From contig JAFLEI010000017.1 of the NCBI GenBank assembly GCA_017301975.1, positions 1-64,000 on the forward strand: a stretch of DNA of 64,000 bases, in the 5' to 3' direction. The translations under genes were made by a program, and so were the position numbers. This document shows positions 51,074-61,166 of the stretch, one piece after another (position 1 is the first letter of the stretch; every line of letters starts with the position of its first letter). Source of the DNA: Verrucomicrobiota bacterium. GTDB lineage: Bacteria; Verrucomicrobiota; Verrucomicrobiia; Verrucomicrobiales; Verrucomicrobiaceae. The notes beneath the pieces are model-generated. The model saw nothing but the letters and a program-made list of their open reading frames with translations. It was not told the DNA's origin and did no database searches.

Positions 51074-53263
51074 TCACGCCGTGGGGGCGGCGGAGGCGGA
51101 CGATTTCGGGGTGGTGCCGTCGCTGAGGCGGCAGGGGGCGAGCTCGATGATGTGATCGCAATGGGCGATGACCTGGGAGTCGCGCGTGGTGACGATGACG
51201 GTCCAGGGGTTTGATTTGTCGAGGATGGCGGCGGAGAGCTGGGCAAAGGAGGCGTCGTCCATGTTGTCGAGCAGTTCGTCGATGAGCAGGAGGCGCGGGC
51301 GCTGGGCGAGGGCGCGGGCGAGGAGAAGGCGCATGCGCTGGTTTCCGGAGAGCGGAGCGCCGCCGATCTTGAGGCGCAGATTCAGCCCTTCGGGGCGGGC
51401 GAGGAGCTCATCGAGCAGGCCGACTTGCTTCAGCGCGGCGCGGATTTCGTCCATGCCGATGTCGCTGCGGCCGAGGCGGAGATTTTCCACGACGGTGGCG
51501 TCCATGATCTCATCGCGACGGAGGAGCTGGGTGCTTTCGCGCAGTGCTTCGAGGTCCCAACTGCGGAGGTCCACGCCATCGACGGTGACGAAGCCTGCGG
51601 TGGGCTGGCGGAGGCCGAAGAGGATGTCGAGCAAGGAGCTGGCCCCGGCGCCATGCGGGCCCACGATGGCGGCGCTGGCCCCTGCGGGGATGGTGAAGCT
51701 GCGCCCGCTGAAGAGGGGCAGGGTGGGGATGTGGGCAAAGGAGATCTCGCTGGCCACGACCTCGGCGCCGAGGCCGTGGGTGGCGGGCTTTTCGCCGCCT
51801 TCGCGCTCGGTTTCGAGATCGAAGACGTGGCCGAGCTTGTCCATGGCGGCCATGGCGTCATACCAGGCTTCGAGTTTTTTGCCGAGCTTGGCGAGGGAGG
51901 CGACGATGCCGCTCATGATGATCTCACTGGCGACGAGCTGGCCGAGGGTGATCTGCTGGCTGATGACGAGGTAGCCGCCGACGACGAGCAACGCGGCGGA
52001 GGCGACGACCTGCAGCGTGAGCAGTGCGGCGATCTGGCGCATGAGGACGCGGAAGTGCCTGCCGCGCGCCATGACGTAGCCGGTGCTGAGCTCATTGGCG
52101 CGTTCATGCGCCATGCGGCTGCCGCCGGGGCCTTTGAAGAGGAAGGGGAAGTGGGCGACTTCTTCAAACCAGTTCACCATGTCGTATTTCAGGCGTGATT
52201 CCTCGATGCTGGTGTCCACCGCGCCGCGCCCGAGCACCCAGAGGCTGAGGATGATGAGGAGGAGCAGGATGGCGACAAAGAGCAGGAGCAGCGGGTGGTA
52301 AACGGAGAGCAGGAGCATGCCGATGAGGCCGCCAAAGACGAGGTTCACGCCATCGAGCAGGAGCATGGCGGTGGATTTTTGCGCGGTGACGACATCGAGG
52401 AAGCGGTTCACCATTTCCGGTGCGTGCACTTCATCATGCACCTGGGCCTTCACGCGGGGCAGGCGGTAGGCGAGGTCTGAGGCGGCGCGCACAAAGATGC
52501 GGCGCTGGATCATGTCTGACACATAGTACTGAAAGCCGCTGACGACGGCCTGCAAACCGAGGCAGCCAAAGAGGGCGAGGGAGACGATCACCAACGCCTG
52601 GAGGTAGGGGCGCGCCTGGCCGCCGAAGGCGAGATTGCTGACGATGGCCTCCACCGCCATGGGGACGGCGAGGTAAAGCAGCGCGGAGATGACCGAGAAC
52701 ATGAGCAGGGTGCGGACTTCCTGCTTTTCTGCGAGCAGCATGCCGATGAAGCGGCGTGCGGGGCTGAGGCCGGCGTGGTCATGGTGCGCGGCGTGGCCGT
52801 GCTGCGGCGGCGCGGCGCTGAGCTCCTGCGCGGCGCGGTCGAGGTGAACGATGCCGGCCTCCACCACGGCGTGCACGTTTTCCACACCGAGGCGGCGTGC
52901 GAGCTCCTGCCGTTTGATGGAGAGGCGGTGGGTGGGGTGCTCCCCGTCTGCGAGGCGGAGGCTGTACCAGCCGGCGTAGGTGATGACGAGCCAGCGGCTC
53001 TCCACGCTGCTCCAGATGACCACGGGGGTGTCTGCATGGGCCTGCCAGGCGGCCTCGCTGAGGGGGAGGCGCACAGGGGAGACCTGCATGCCTGCACCTG
53101 CGACGGCGGCGCTGAGATGGGCGAGGGGATCTCCCTGCGCCTGCGAGGCGTGGTGGATGGCTGAACGGGCACGCTCCGGGGTGAGATCACTGCCAAGGAT
53201 GGCGGAGAGCTGAAGGAGAGTCGTGGGAGAAAGGATGGGCGGGGGAGTGGATGGAGGTGTCAA
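51074..53263 (-). CDS. type-I-secretion-like ABC protein with degenerate NBD
   Basis: A 729-aa protein: an N-terminal ~130-aa domain that may be a degenerate C39-peptidase-like module, a six-helix ABC exporter region (~180-470), and an NBD. The Walker A reads GPHGAGASS, with Ala where the catalytic Lys should be. The signature LSGNQ and a Walker B ending LLLIDELLDNMD are partly kept, but the H-loop His appears missing (TTRDSQV). The Walker A change is confirmed in the DNA around 51660-51680. It may use a partner NBD, bind ATP without hydrolysis, or have a distinct mechanism. Confidence 0.85.
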   Translation of the reverse strand: MTPPSTPPPILSPTTLLQLSAILGSDLTPERARSAIHHASQAQGDPLAHLSAAVAGAGMQVSPVRLPLSEAAWQAHADTPVVIWSSVESRWLVITYAGWYSLRLADGEHPTHRLSIKRQELARRLGVENVHAVVEAGIVHLDRAAQELSAAPPQHGHAAHHDHAGLSPARRFIGMLLAEKQEVRTLLMFSVISALLYLAVPMAVEAIVSNLAFGGQARPYLQALVIVSLALFGCLGLQAVVSGFQYYVSDMIQRRIFVRAASDLAYRLPRVKAQVHDEVHAPEMVNRFLDVVTAQKSTAMLLLDGVNLVFGGLIGMLLLSVYHPLLLLFVAILLLLIILSLWVLGRGAVDTSIEESRLKYDMVNWFEEVAHFPFLFKGPGGSRMAHERANELSTGYVMARGRHFRVLMRQIAALLTLQVVASAALLVVGGYLVISQQITLGQLVASEIIMSGIVASLAKLGKKLEAWYDAMAAMDKLGHVFDLETEREGGEKPATHGLGAEVVASEISFAHIPTLPLFSGRSFTIPAGASAAIVGPHGAGASSLLDILFGLRQPTAGFVTVDGVDLRSWDLEALRESTQLLRRDEIMDATVVENLRLGRSDIGMDEIRAALKQVGLLDELLARPEGLNLRLKIGGAPLSGNQRMRLLLARALAQRPRLLLIDELLDNMDDASFAQLSAAILDKSNPWTVIVTTRDSQVIAHCDHIIELAPCRLSDGTTPKSSASAAPTA

Positions 53264-53283
53264 AATTGAAGGAAAATTCGCGT

Positions 53284-53320
53284 CTTATACGTGTTGCTAG
53301 CACAGGTGGACTCACCTGTG
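53284..53320 (-). promoter_or_regulatory. promoter and hairpin operator of the exporter operon
   Basis: On the minus strand a TATAAG -10-like hexamer (53284-53289) lies about 20 nt upstream of the ABC start. Just upstream, CACAGGTG / CACCTGTG (53301-53308, 53313-53320) form a perfect 8-bp dyad where the -35 would be, suggesting an operator. Confidence 0.45.
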
Positions 53321-53490
53321 TGGCTGCAAAAAAAAGCGATGAATGTAATAGGGCGGAAGAGCAGGGGAATGTGTCTCAGGAAAGGGGTGTTTGAAAGTTA
53401 AAGGAGTGGCGGGGCGAGAGGCGTGGATGATGGCGGTGGGGCTCAGGGGGATGGGGTGTGTGGAGGAGATCGCAGCTGGGCACCGAGGGA

Positions 53491-54711
<1,221 letters not shown>

Positions 54712-55088
54712 GACTGGGGGGAGCAGGGGGGATGCCGGCTTGAGGCTGATCGGCTCTGGAGGGGGCTGATTGTGGGGCGTCAGCGGGCATCTGGATGGGA
54801 GGCTATAATGGTGCCCTTTAATAATGCAACACTTTTGCAATAGATGAATGTGGTGGAGGAATTTTGGGCGCGAGCGGCAGGGAGGTGCGCGTGGGGCTCG
54901 TGCGCGGTGCGGCTGATGCCGGAGGGAGGGGTGAGGTGGGAGGGGGGGCAATACCCCGCGAAAAGCGGTAGCTGCGATGCAGGCTTGCGCCTTGCATCTG
55001 CGCGACCGCACTCCAAAAATGGCGCGAGGCTTGAGGGGCGGCGTTTCGAGGATGATGCTCGGACTGCAGGCACTGGGCCTGCGCTGAA
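54712..55088. other. intergenic upstream of the CobW gene
   Basis: 377 bp between two minus-strand genes. It contains the dyad at 54825-54839 and a possible TATAGC -10 element; no gene is supported. Confidence 0.45.
54825..54839 (-). promoter_or_regulatory. dyad upstream of the CobW gene, possible Zur/Fur-type site
   Basis: TGCAACACTTTTGCA has TGCAA/TTGCA arms with a 5-nt centre in an AT-rich patch about 115 bp before the start. Fur-family sites are AT-rich dyads and COG0523 genes are often Zur-regulated, but this does not match a known consensus closely. Confidence 0.3.
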
Positions 55089-55826
55089 TTACTCGATGAA
55101 TTCGAGGGTGCCGTCGGTGAGGCGGTAGAAGGCGCCGACGATCTTGATCTCGCCCTCTTCCTCAAGGTCCCGGAGAATGGGGCTGCGGCTGCGGATGTTG
55201 GAGAGGGAGAGGCGCACGTTGTTTTCGGCCACGTATTTGACGTAGAGGGGATTGGCGGAGGTCTTCTCGCCCTTGAAGTCTTGGCTGAGGGCCACGGCGG
55301 GTTTGATCTTGTCAAGGAGGGTGGTGAGGTTGCCGAGCTTTACATCGTCGATGGCGCCGCGGATGGCACCGCAGTGCTGGTGGCCCATGACGAGGATCAT
55401 CTTGGCCCCGGCGAGCTTGCAGGCGAACTCCATGCTGCCGAGGAGGTCGTCATTGACGAGGTTTCCCGCGACACGGCCCACGAAGACATCGCCGATGCCT
55501 TGATCGAAAACGTCCTCCACGGGGACGCGGCTGTCGAGGCAGCTCAGGACCATGGCCTTGGGGAACTGGCCGGGGGCGGATTTGCGGACCTGCTCGCGGT
55601 GATTGCGGCGGGTGACGCGGCCGGTGCGGAAGCGCTTGTTGCCGTCTTTGAACTGCTGCAGCACTTCATCCGGGGTGAGGCGGGCCTGTTCTTCCGCAGT
55701 GGTGACGTGGCTGATGATGGGAGACTGATCGTGCAGAAGCGAGGAGTCAAAAGCGGAGCCCTGGGATGTGGGCTGATGGGAATCGGTGGCGGAGGAGTGG
55801 GAAGTGCTGGTTTTTCGTGCGGGCAT
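55089..55826 (-). CDS. beta-class carbonic anhydrase
   Basis: A 245-aa enzyme interconverting CO2 and bicarbonate. The zinc ligands and catalytic dyad appear in [18 protein letters not shown] (Cys, Asp, Arg) and [10 protein letters not shown] (His, Cys). The core starts near residue 45 after a Ser/Thr-rich extension; no clear signal peptide. It lies 130 bp downstream of dabA on the same strand, in the inorganic-carbon island. Confidence 0.95.
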   Translation of the reverse strand: MPARKTSTSHSSATDSHQPTSQGSAFDSSLLHDQSPIISHVTTAEEQARLTPDEVLQQFKDGNKRFRTGRVTRRNHREQVRKSAPGQFPKAMVLSCLDSRVPVEDVFDQGIGDVFVGRVAGNLVNDDLLGSMEFACKLAGAKMILVMGHQHCGAIRGAIDDVKLGNLTTLLDKIKPAVALSQDFKGEKTSANPLYVKYVAENNVRLSLSNIRSRSPILRDLEEEGEIKIVGAFYRLTDGTLEFIE

Positions 55827-55956
55827 CGCCGGAGACTAGAAGGCCTCCCCCCATTGTCAAACCTGCCTGCGTCCGGACGCGCTGCATGCATGCGGCCGCG
55901 TCCCCACATCCCTGTGAGAGCGATGGTTTTTCATGCGGCTTCCTTGGTGCCCCAGA

Positions 55957-58476
55957 CTACGCCGCTGCTGCCGCATGGGCCTCCCAGCCGCCACCGGCGA
56001 TGTAGCGATGGATGGTGCGACCTTCGCCGGTGATGGCGTGGAGGTGGAGCCAGCCGTTGTCCACGAGCTGGCGCACGCTTGCGTGTTTGGCGATCACCGC
56101 GTCGATGTCGGGGCATGGGGCCTCGATGAAGACGTTCAGGCGCATGGGCTCGTGCATCCACTTGCTGCCATCGTGGACGCTTTGCAGCGGCAGACCGGCC
56201 TGGAGGTCGCCGCCGTTGCCCTGCTGGATGCCGAAGGTGCCGACGACGTTGTGCGTGACCTTGCTGCCACTGCCCCAGAGGCGGTTGTTCACCGTGCTGG
56301 CGTAGTATTGCATGTTGATCCAGTTTGCGACGACCATGGGAGCGATCATGATCAATTCGAGCGTGGACTTCTGCGTGTCGGCGGCATGGTGGTAGTTATG
56401 GAGGAAGACACGGCCCTGCAGATCGAGGCTCCGAGTGCGCTCACGCGGTGCGGCGATGAAGGCGGCATTTCCGGCCAGGCCCCACTCCGGCCGGACCTGC
56501 GCCCAGTCGAGGCTGCGCTGGATGACGCTGGCGTCGAGCTGCTCTCCGGTGACTCCGCCGAGGCCGAGCGTGGGGGAGCGGAGACTCCGGGTGCCATGAG
56601 TGGCCGCATGGAGCCAGGCCTGCACCTGCTTGAGATCGGCCTGATGCGTGGCGGGCACCTGCGGCAGACCGAACAGGGTGATGCGATCCGTGGTGGTGTC
56701 ATGCAGGGCGGCCAGGAAGTGGGTGTCTGCGGGGATGTGAACGCCATGCTCCGCAAGCCCTGCGCGGACGGCGGGCTGATTGAGGATGGCGGCGGCGACG
56801 CGGGCATTGGAGTCACCGGCATGACCGCCGCAGGCACCGCAGTCGAGACCGGCGGCGTAAGGGTTGTTGGTGGTGCTGCTGCCGTGGCCGCAGACCATGA
56901 CGAGCCGTGCGAAGTTGCTGGTGAGCCCCATGTTTTTCAGCGCTGCCAGGGCGATCTGCACCTGGTCGTCCTGCGGGATGCCGGACTCGATGCGGGCTGC
57001 ATCGGGCGCGTCCTGCGGGGCGTGTGGATGGTGCTGCAAATTCGGTGTGGCACAGGTGCTGCACGAGTGGCTGTGGGATTTTGTGTCGAGCTGGAAGCTG
57101 TCCTTCACGAGTTTCCAGGCGAAGCCGACGCCGGCGGTTTCGACGAAGGAGAAGCAACTGACGGCGGAGGTCTTGAAGGCGTTCCAGGAGTGGTTGAGCC
57201 GCCTGCCGAGCTGCAGCTTCCGCAGCGCGGTTTTTTCCTGAACCGGGGTGGCGTGCGGGAGGTGCTCGCGGATGCGGTATTTCGGTGAGAAGAGCACCGG
57301 CACCTGCGAAATGCCATGGCGCTGGCCGAAGGGCACGTGCTCGATGAACATGCCGAAAAAGCCCGCGAAGCCGAGTGTCTCGATCTCGGGCGCGGTGGCC
57401 TCCAGTGCGCGGCGCATGACCTCGGAGCGCACATCGATGCAGAAGATGGCCTGCAAGGCTGGCCGGGCTTTCGCCGTGGCAGAGGACGTGCGAGCGGCAT
57501 CAAGCAGCCTGTCGCAAAGATCGCGCTGGAAGCCGATTTCGAGCGCCGAGTGCCAGAGGAGAAGCTTTGCCGTGGCCGCAGACATTGGGGCGTGTGTGGC
57601 ACCCTCATTGGCGGCCCAGAGCTGATGCAAATCCGAAGGCGCGATCTTGTCCAGCAAGGCGACTTCGAAGACCAGCCGCACGGCGAGCAGATCGAGCAAT
57701 GATTCGTCCTGCTGTCCATGCATGGCTTTGTCCCGCACCCGATACTGCACATAGCTGCTCCAGCCGGGCAGGGTCATGAGCAGGCGGTGGAGGTAGTCTT
57801 CCGCGCCCTGCGCGCTGAGTTGCAGCTTTTCGAGAAGCGCCGGGATGGCCGCCGCCGCCGTGTCTGGCAAGGCGGCGACCCTGTCGCGAAAGCCGGTGAG
57901 GCCGAGCAGTTCGGGCGTGACATCCATGCTGGCGGCCTGCTGCCATGCTGCGTAGAGCGGGAGCTTCTTCCAGGGCATGCGCCAGGCGGACTGGCCTTCG
58001 TCAAAATAGGCCGCGCACCACTTGGAAATCTCCTCGGTGATGAGCGTGCGCCAAGGGTCCAGAGCAGAACCGGTGGCGACATCGGCGACAGACCGCACGA
58101 GGGCCGGCTCTTCCAGCGGGGGGCTTTTCACCCACTCGATGAGCTCGGCGGGGGTGATCGCAGAACCGGCCCGAGCCACCGCCGTGCTGAGGTCTGCCGG
58201 GGTGATGCGCCGGCTGTCATATTGCTGACGGAAGTAGTCGCTGGACATCAGCATGCTTTCGTGGGTGACGCGCGCCATGAGAGCGCAGACTTCCGCGAAG
58301 GGTTTGCCGGCGAGCCCGACAAAGGGATTCACGGCGACGAAGCTATGCAAGGGCCACAGGGGCGGCACGCGGAGGCAGGCATTGCGGGCGATGTTCAGCC
58401 AGGGGGGAGGGGGTGGGGTGTTGATCATTTTTTGGGTGTGGACGGTCGAAGGTGAGAGGGCGTGGAGGGTGCTCAT
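55957..58476 (-). CDS. dabA: DabA, inorganic-carbon accumulation subunit
   Basis: An 839-aa protein of the UPF0753/DUF2309 family. The conserved N-terminus PLWPLHSFVAVNPFVGLAGK is present. A beta-carbonic-anhydrase-like zinc site is visible: Cys and Asp in FCIDVRSEV (~346-348), His in VCGHGSSTTNNP (~531) and a Cys in GLDCGACGG. In studied bacteria DabA and DabB form an energy-coupled complex that hydrates CO2 and traps bicarbonate. Either 58476 or 58428 could be the start; both precede the core. It lies 25 bp after dabB. Confidence 0.93.
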   Translation of the reverse strand: MSTLHALSPSTVHTQKMINTPPPPPWLNIARNACLRVPPLWPLHSFVAVNPFVGLAGKPFAEVCALMARVTHESMLMSSDYFRQQYDSRRITPADLSTAVARAGSAITPAELIEWVKSPPLEEPALVRSVADVATGSALDPWRTLITEEISKWCAAYFDEGQSAWRMPWKKLPLYAAWQQAASMDVTPELLGLTGFRDRVAALPDTAAAAIPALLEKLQLSAQGAEDYLHRLLMTLPGWSSYVQYRVRDKAMHGQQDESLLDLLAVRLVFEVALLDKIAPSDLHQLWAANEGATHAPMSAATAKLLLWHSALEIGFQRDLCDRLLDAARTSSATAKARPALQAIFCIDVRSEVMRRALEATAPEIETLGFAGFFGMFIEHVPFGQRHGISQVPVLFSPKYRIREHLPHATPVQEKTALRKLQLGRRLNHSWNAFKTSAVSCFSFVETAGVGFAWKLVKDSFQLDTKSHSHSCSTCATPNLQHHPHAPQDAPDAARIESGIPQDDQVQIALAALKNMGLTSNFARLVMVCGHGSSTTNNPYAAGLDCGACGGHAGDSNARVAAAILNQPAVRAGLAEHGVHIPADTHFLAALHDTTTDRITLFGLPQVPATHQADLKQVQAWLHAATHGTRSLRSPTLGLGGVTGEQLDASVIQRSLDWAQVRPEWGLAGNAAFIAAPRERTRSLDLQGRVFLHNYHHAADTQKSTLELIMIAPMVVANWINMQYYASTVNNRLWGSGSKVTHNVVGTFGIQQGNGGDLQAGLPLQSVHDGSKWMHEPMRLNVFIEAPCPDIDAVIAKHASVRQLVDNGWLHLHAITGEGRTIHRYIAGGGWEAHAAAAA

Positions 58477-58501
58477 GGCTGTGAGGTGATGGTATAAAAG
58501 G

Positions 58502-60076
58502 TCAGGCGGAAATTTTACGGGTGAGCCGGCCAAAGAGCGTGCCGAGGTAGAAGCCGTTGCTGGCATGCACGTAGAGCCGTGCGAAGGCCGGCCGCGATGC
58601 CCACAGGGGGAGCTGTGACTGAAAGACGAGCACGGCGAGGAAGAGCAGGCCGATGAAAGCCAGCACCGCGTGCTCAAATCCGCTGCGCAGCGGCGCGTAT
58701 TGCGGCAGCGCTGAGGCCAGCAGGTGCTCAAACCCGCTGTGCAGTGCGAAGCAAGCAGCGGTGGCAGCGGTGATGATCAGCAGGCCCCAGAACAGCAGGC
58801 CCGTCCGCAGCGAACTGCTCCAGAGCGTCCAGAGCAGGTGCGCCAGGGCCATGATGAAGACCGCCACGAGCAGGAGGTGCCCCGGGTCGGAATCGATTCT
58901 CAACCCAAAGACCGCCGCGATGCCGCAACCGACCGCCAGCGCCGCAACCACTGAGCTCAGCACGACGACCGGGTGAGCGGCGGGCCTGCCCGAGGGTGTC
59001 CAGGCGGACTTGCTGATGTTCACGATGCTGCCACTGCTGAGGAAGGCATGCGCTTTGTAGAGCGAATGCGCGACCAGGTGGAGCATCGCGAGAGCAAAGG
59101 CACCCAGGCCGCATTGCAGCATCATGAAGCCCATCTGCGCGACGGTGGACCAGGCCAGCGAGCGCTTGATGCTGGTCTGCGTCATCATGGTGACGGAGGC
59201 GAAGAGGGCGGTGAAGGCCCCGACGAGAGCCAGCGCATTGAGCGCACCCGGTGACTGGGTGAGCAGCGGACTGAGCCGCACCACCAGAAAGCCGCCCGCA
59301 TTGATGATGCCAGCGTGCATGAGCGCGGAAACGGGCGTGGGTGTTTCCATCGTCTCCGGCAGCCAGGAGTGAAAAGGAAACTGCGCGGACTTCATCAGGG
59401 CACCGGCCACCAGCAGGCCGCAGATCCAGGAGATGGCAGATCCTGTGGCACTCTTGGCGGCGGTGAAGATTTCGCGAAACTCGAAGCTGCCAAACTCATG
59501 CCACACCAGCGCGATGGCCACCAGGAGGCAGAGGTCACCCAGCCGGCTGATGAGGAATTTTTTCTTTGCCGCCAGCATGGCGCCCGGCCGCTCCGGGTAG
59601 AAGGTCAGCAGCTTGTGCAGGCTCATGCTCGTGGCCACCCAGGCGATGGCAAACATGAGCAAATTTCCCGACACGACCAGCATGGCAACCGCGAAGATCG
59701 TGAGGCAGAGCCAGCGGGAGAACCGCGCCTGACCGGGATCGCCGTCAAGGTAGTTCACCGAGTAGCGCGTGACCACCATGCCGAGGAAGGTCACCAGGAC
59801 GAGCATGAGAACGGAGAGCGCGTCCAGGCACAGCCCCAGCTTCACCGCACCCAGATCCAGCAGCAGGAATTCCACCGGACCGGTGAGGAGCACGGTGAGC
59901 GCGGCGAGCACCGCCGCCAGCAAACCGGCCGCCGCAGCCTTTGCGGCATTCACCGCCGCCTGCCGCCCGGGTGCCAGTGTGCCATAGATAAAAGCGACGA
60001 GGACGAGCACCAGCGGGGCGAGCAGTCCGGGGGAGGTGATGATCTGCGGAGGAATGTGGGCGAGGACAGGAGGCAT
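58502..60076 (-). CDS. dabB: DabB, NuoL-like proton-channel partner
   Basis: A 524-aa membrane protein of the proton-conducting membrane transporter family. Helix motifs resemble NuoL/MrpA: KKFLISRLGDLCLLVAIALV, LLVAGALMKSAQFPFHSWLP, ETMETPTPVSALMHAGIINA, QTSIKRSLAWSTVAQMGFMM. It should couple proton flow to DabA. The ATG at 60076 precedes the first helix; 60124 is an alternative. Divergent from the LysR gene, with the palindrome at 60146-60161 between them. Confidence 0.92.
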   Translation of the reverse strand: MPPVLAHIPPQIITSPGLLAPLVLVLVAFIYGTLAPGRQAAVNAAKAAAAGLLAAVLAALTVLLTGPVEFLLLDLGAVKLGLCLDALSVLMLVLVTFLGMVVTRYSVNYLDGDPGQARFSRWLCLTIFAVAMLVVSGNLLMFAIAWVATSMSLHKLLTFYPERPGAMLAAKKKFLISRLGDLCLLVAIALVWHEFGSFEFREIFTAAKSATGSAISWICGLLVAGALMKSAQFPFHSWLPETMETPTPVSALMHAGIINAGGFLVVRLSPLLTQSPGALNALALVGAFTALFASVTMMTQTSIKRSLAWSTVAQMGFMMLQCGLGAFALAMLHLVAHSLYKAHAFLSSGSIVNISKSAWTPSGRPAAHPVVVLSSVVAALAVGCGIAAVFGLRIDSDPGHLLLVAVFIMALAHLLWTLWSSSLRTGLLFWGLLIITAATAACFALHSGFEHLLASALPQYAPLRSGFEHAVLAFIGLLFLAVLVFQSQLPLWASRPAFARLYVHASNGFYLGTLFGRLTRKISA

Positions 60077-60145
60077 TGGGGGGATGGGGGATGGGGGTGA
60101 GGATTTGCAGCGCGTGCCATTCATCCCGAAAAAGTTCCGTTCTTT

Positions 60146-60161
60146 CCAATTCAAGAATTGG
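60146..60161. promoter_or_regulatory. perfect palindrome in the dabB-lysR intergenic region
   Basis: CCAATTC-AA-GAATTGG is a perfect 7-bp dyad 33 bp before the LysR gene and about 70 bp before dabB. Position and symmetry fit a LysR-type operator controlling both divergent genes. Confidence 0.6.
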
Positions 60162-60193
60162 CATTCATCGTTCGCTTTGATAAATGTGAGATC

Positions 60194-61099
60194 ATGGCCT
60201 TTCTGAACTACCACCACCTCCGCTACTTCCGCGCCATCGCCATGGAGGGCAGCCTGACGAAGGCGGCGGCGCATCTGAAGCTGTCGCAGTCGGCGCTGAG
60301 CGTGCAGCTTCGCAGCCTGGAGGAAAGCCTGGGCCAGCCGCTGTTTGAGCGGAAGCACAAGGCGCTGGTGCTGACGGAGGCGGGACGCATCGCGCTGGAG
60401 TATGCGCAGGCGATTTTTCGCAGCGGTGAGGAGCTGACGGACCTGCTGAAGAGCAGTGCCGGGCGCAGCCGCGGGCTGCTGCGCGTGGGGGCGGCGTCGA
60501 ACCTGTCGCGGAATTTCCAACTGGGCTTTTTGCGCCCGCTGATTTCCAGGGATGACGTGGAGCTGATCATCCACTCGGGCAGCCTGCGCGAGCTGCTCGC
60601 GCAACTGCAGGCGCACACGCTGGATGTGGTGCTTTCAAATACTGCGGTGCGGCGTGATGCAGAGACGGGCTGGCACAGCCACCTGCTGGATGAACAGGCG
60701 GTGAGCCTGGTGGGGCACAAGAAGCGCGGGATGAAGCCGTTTCGTTTTCCGGAGGATCTGCGCAAAGTGCCCATCGTGCTGCCGAGCCTGGAGAGCAGCA
60801 TTCGCACGGCGTTTGATGTGCTGATGGATCAGACGGGGATCCGGCCGATCATCGCGGCGGAGGTGGATGACATGGCGATGCTGCGACTCATGGCACGCGA
60901 GACGCATGGGGTGACGCTGGTGCCTCCCGTGGTGGTGAAGGACGAACTGGAGAGCGGGGAGCTGGTGGAGCGACACAAGCTGCCGCAGATCAAGGAGAGC
61001 TTCTATGCGATCACGCCGAGTAGAAGGTTTCCGAATTTGATTTTGAGGGAGCTGATGAAGCCGAAGATCGAGCGGAGGCGGGTGGGTGGGATGCGTTGA
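60194..61099 (+). CDS. LysR-family regulator (NhaR-like), likely dab regulator
   Basis: A 301-aa LysR regulator. The N-terminus MAFLNYHHLRYFRAIAMEGS then KAAAHLKLSQSALSVQLRSL is a typical wHTH with the NYHHL opening seen in NhaR-like members; the effector-binding domain follows. The ATG at 60194 is favoured because the longer frame begins within the operator region. It may sense inorganic-carbon status through a metabolite, by analogy to CbbR/CmpR regulators (inference). Confidence 0.88.
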   Translation: MAFLNYHHLRYFRAIAMEGSLTKAAAHLKLSQSALSVQLRSLEESLGQPLFERKHKALVLTEAGRIALEYAQAIFRSGEELTDLLKSSAGRSRGLLRVGAASNLSRNFQLGFLRPLISRDDVELIIHSGSLRELLAQLQAHTLDVVLSNTAVRRDAETGWHSHLLDEQAVSLVGHKKRGMKPFRFPEDLRKVPIVLPSLESSIRTAFDVLMDQTGIRPIIAAEVDDMAMLRLMARETHGVTLVPPVVVKDELESGELVERHKLPQIKESFYAITPSRRFPNLILRELMKPKIERRRVGGMR

Positions 61100-61166
61100 A
61101 GACGGACTCATCGCGCTTGCGGACTTGCATTTGACATTCCAGCCCACGCGTCAACCATCGCTGCTT

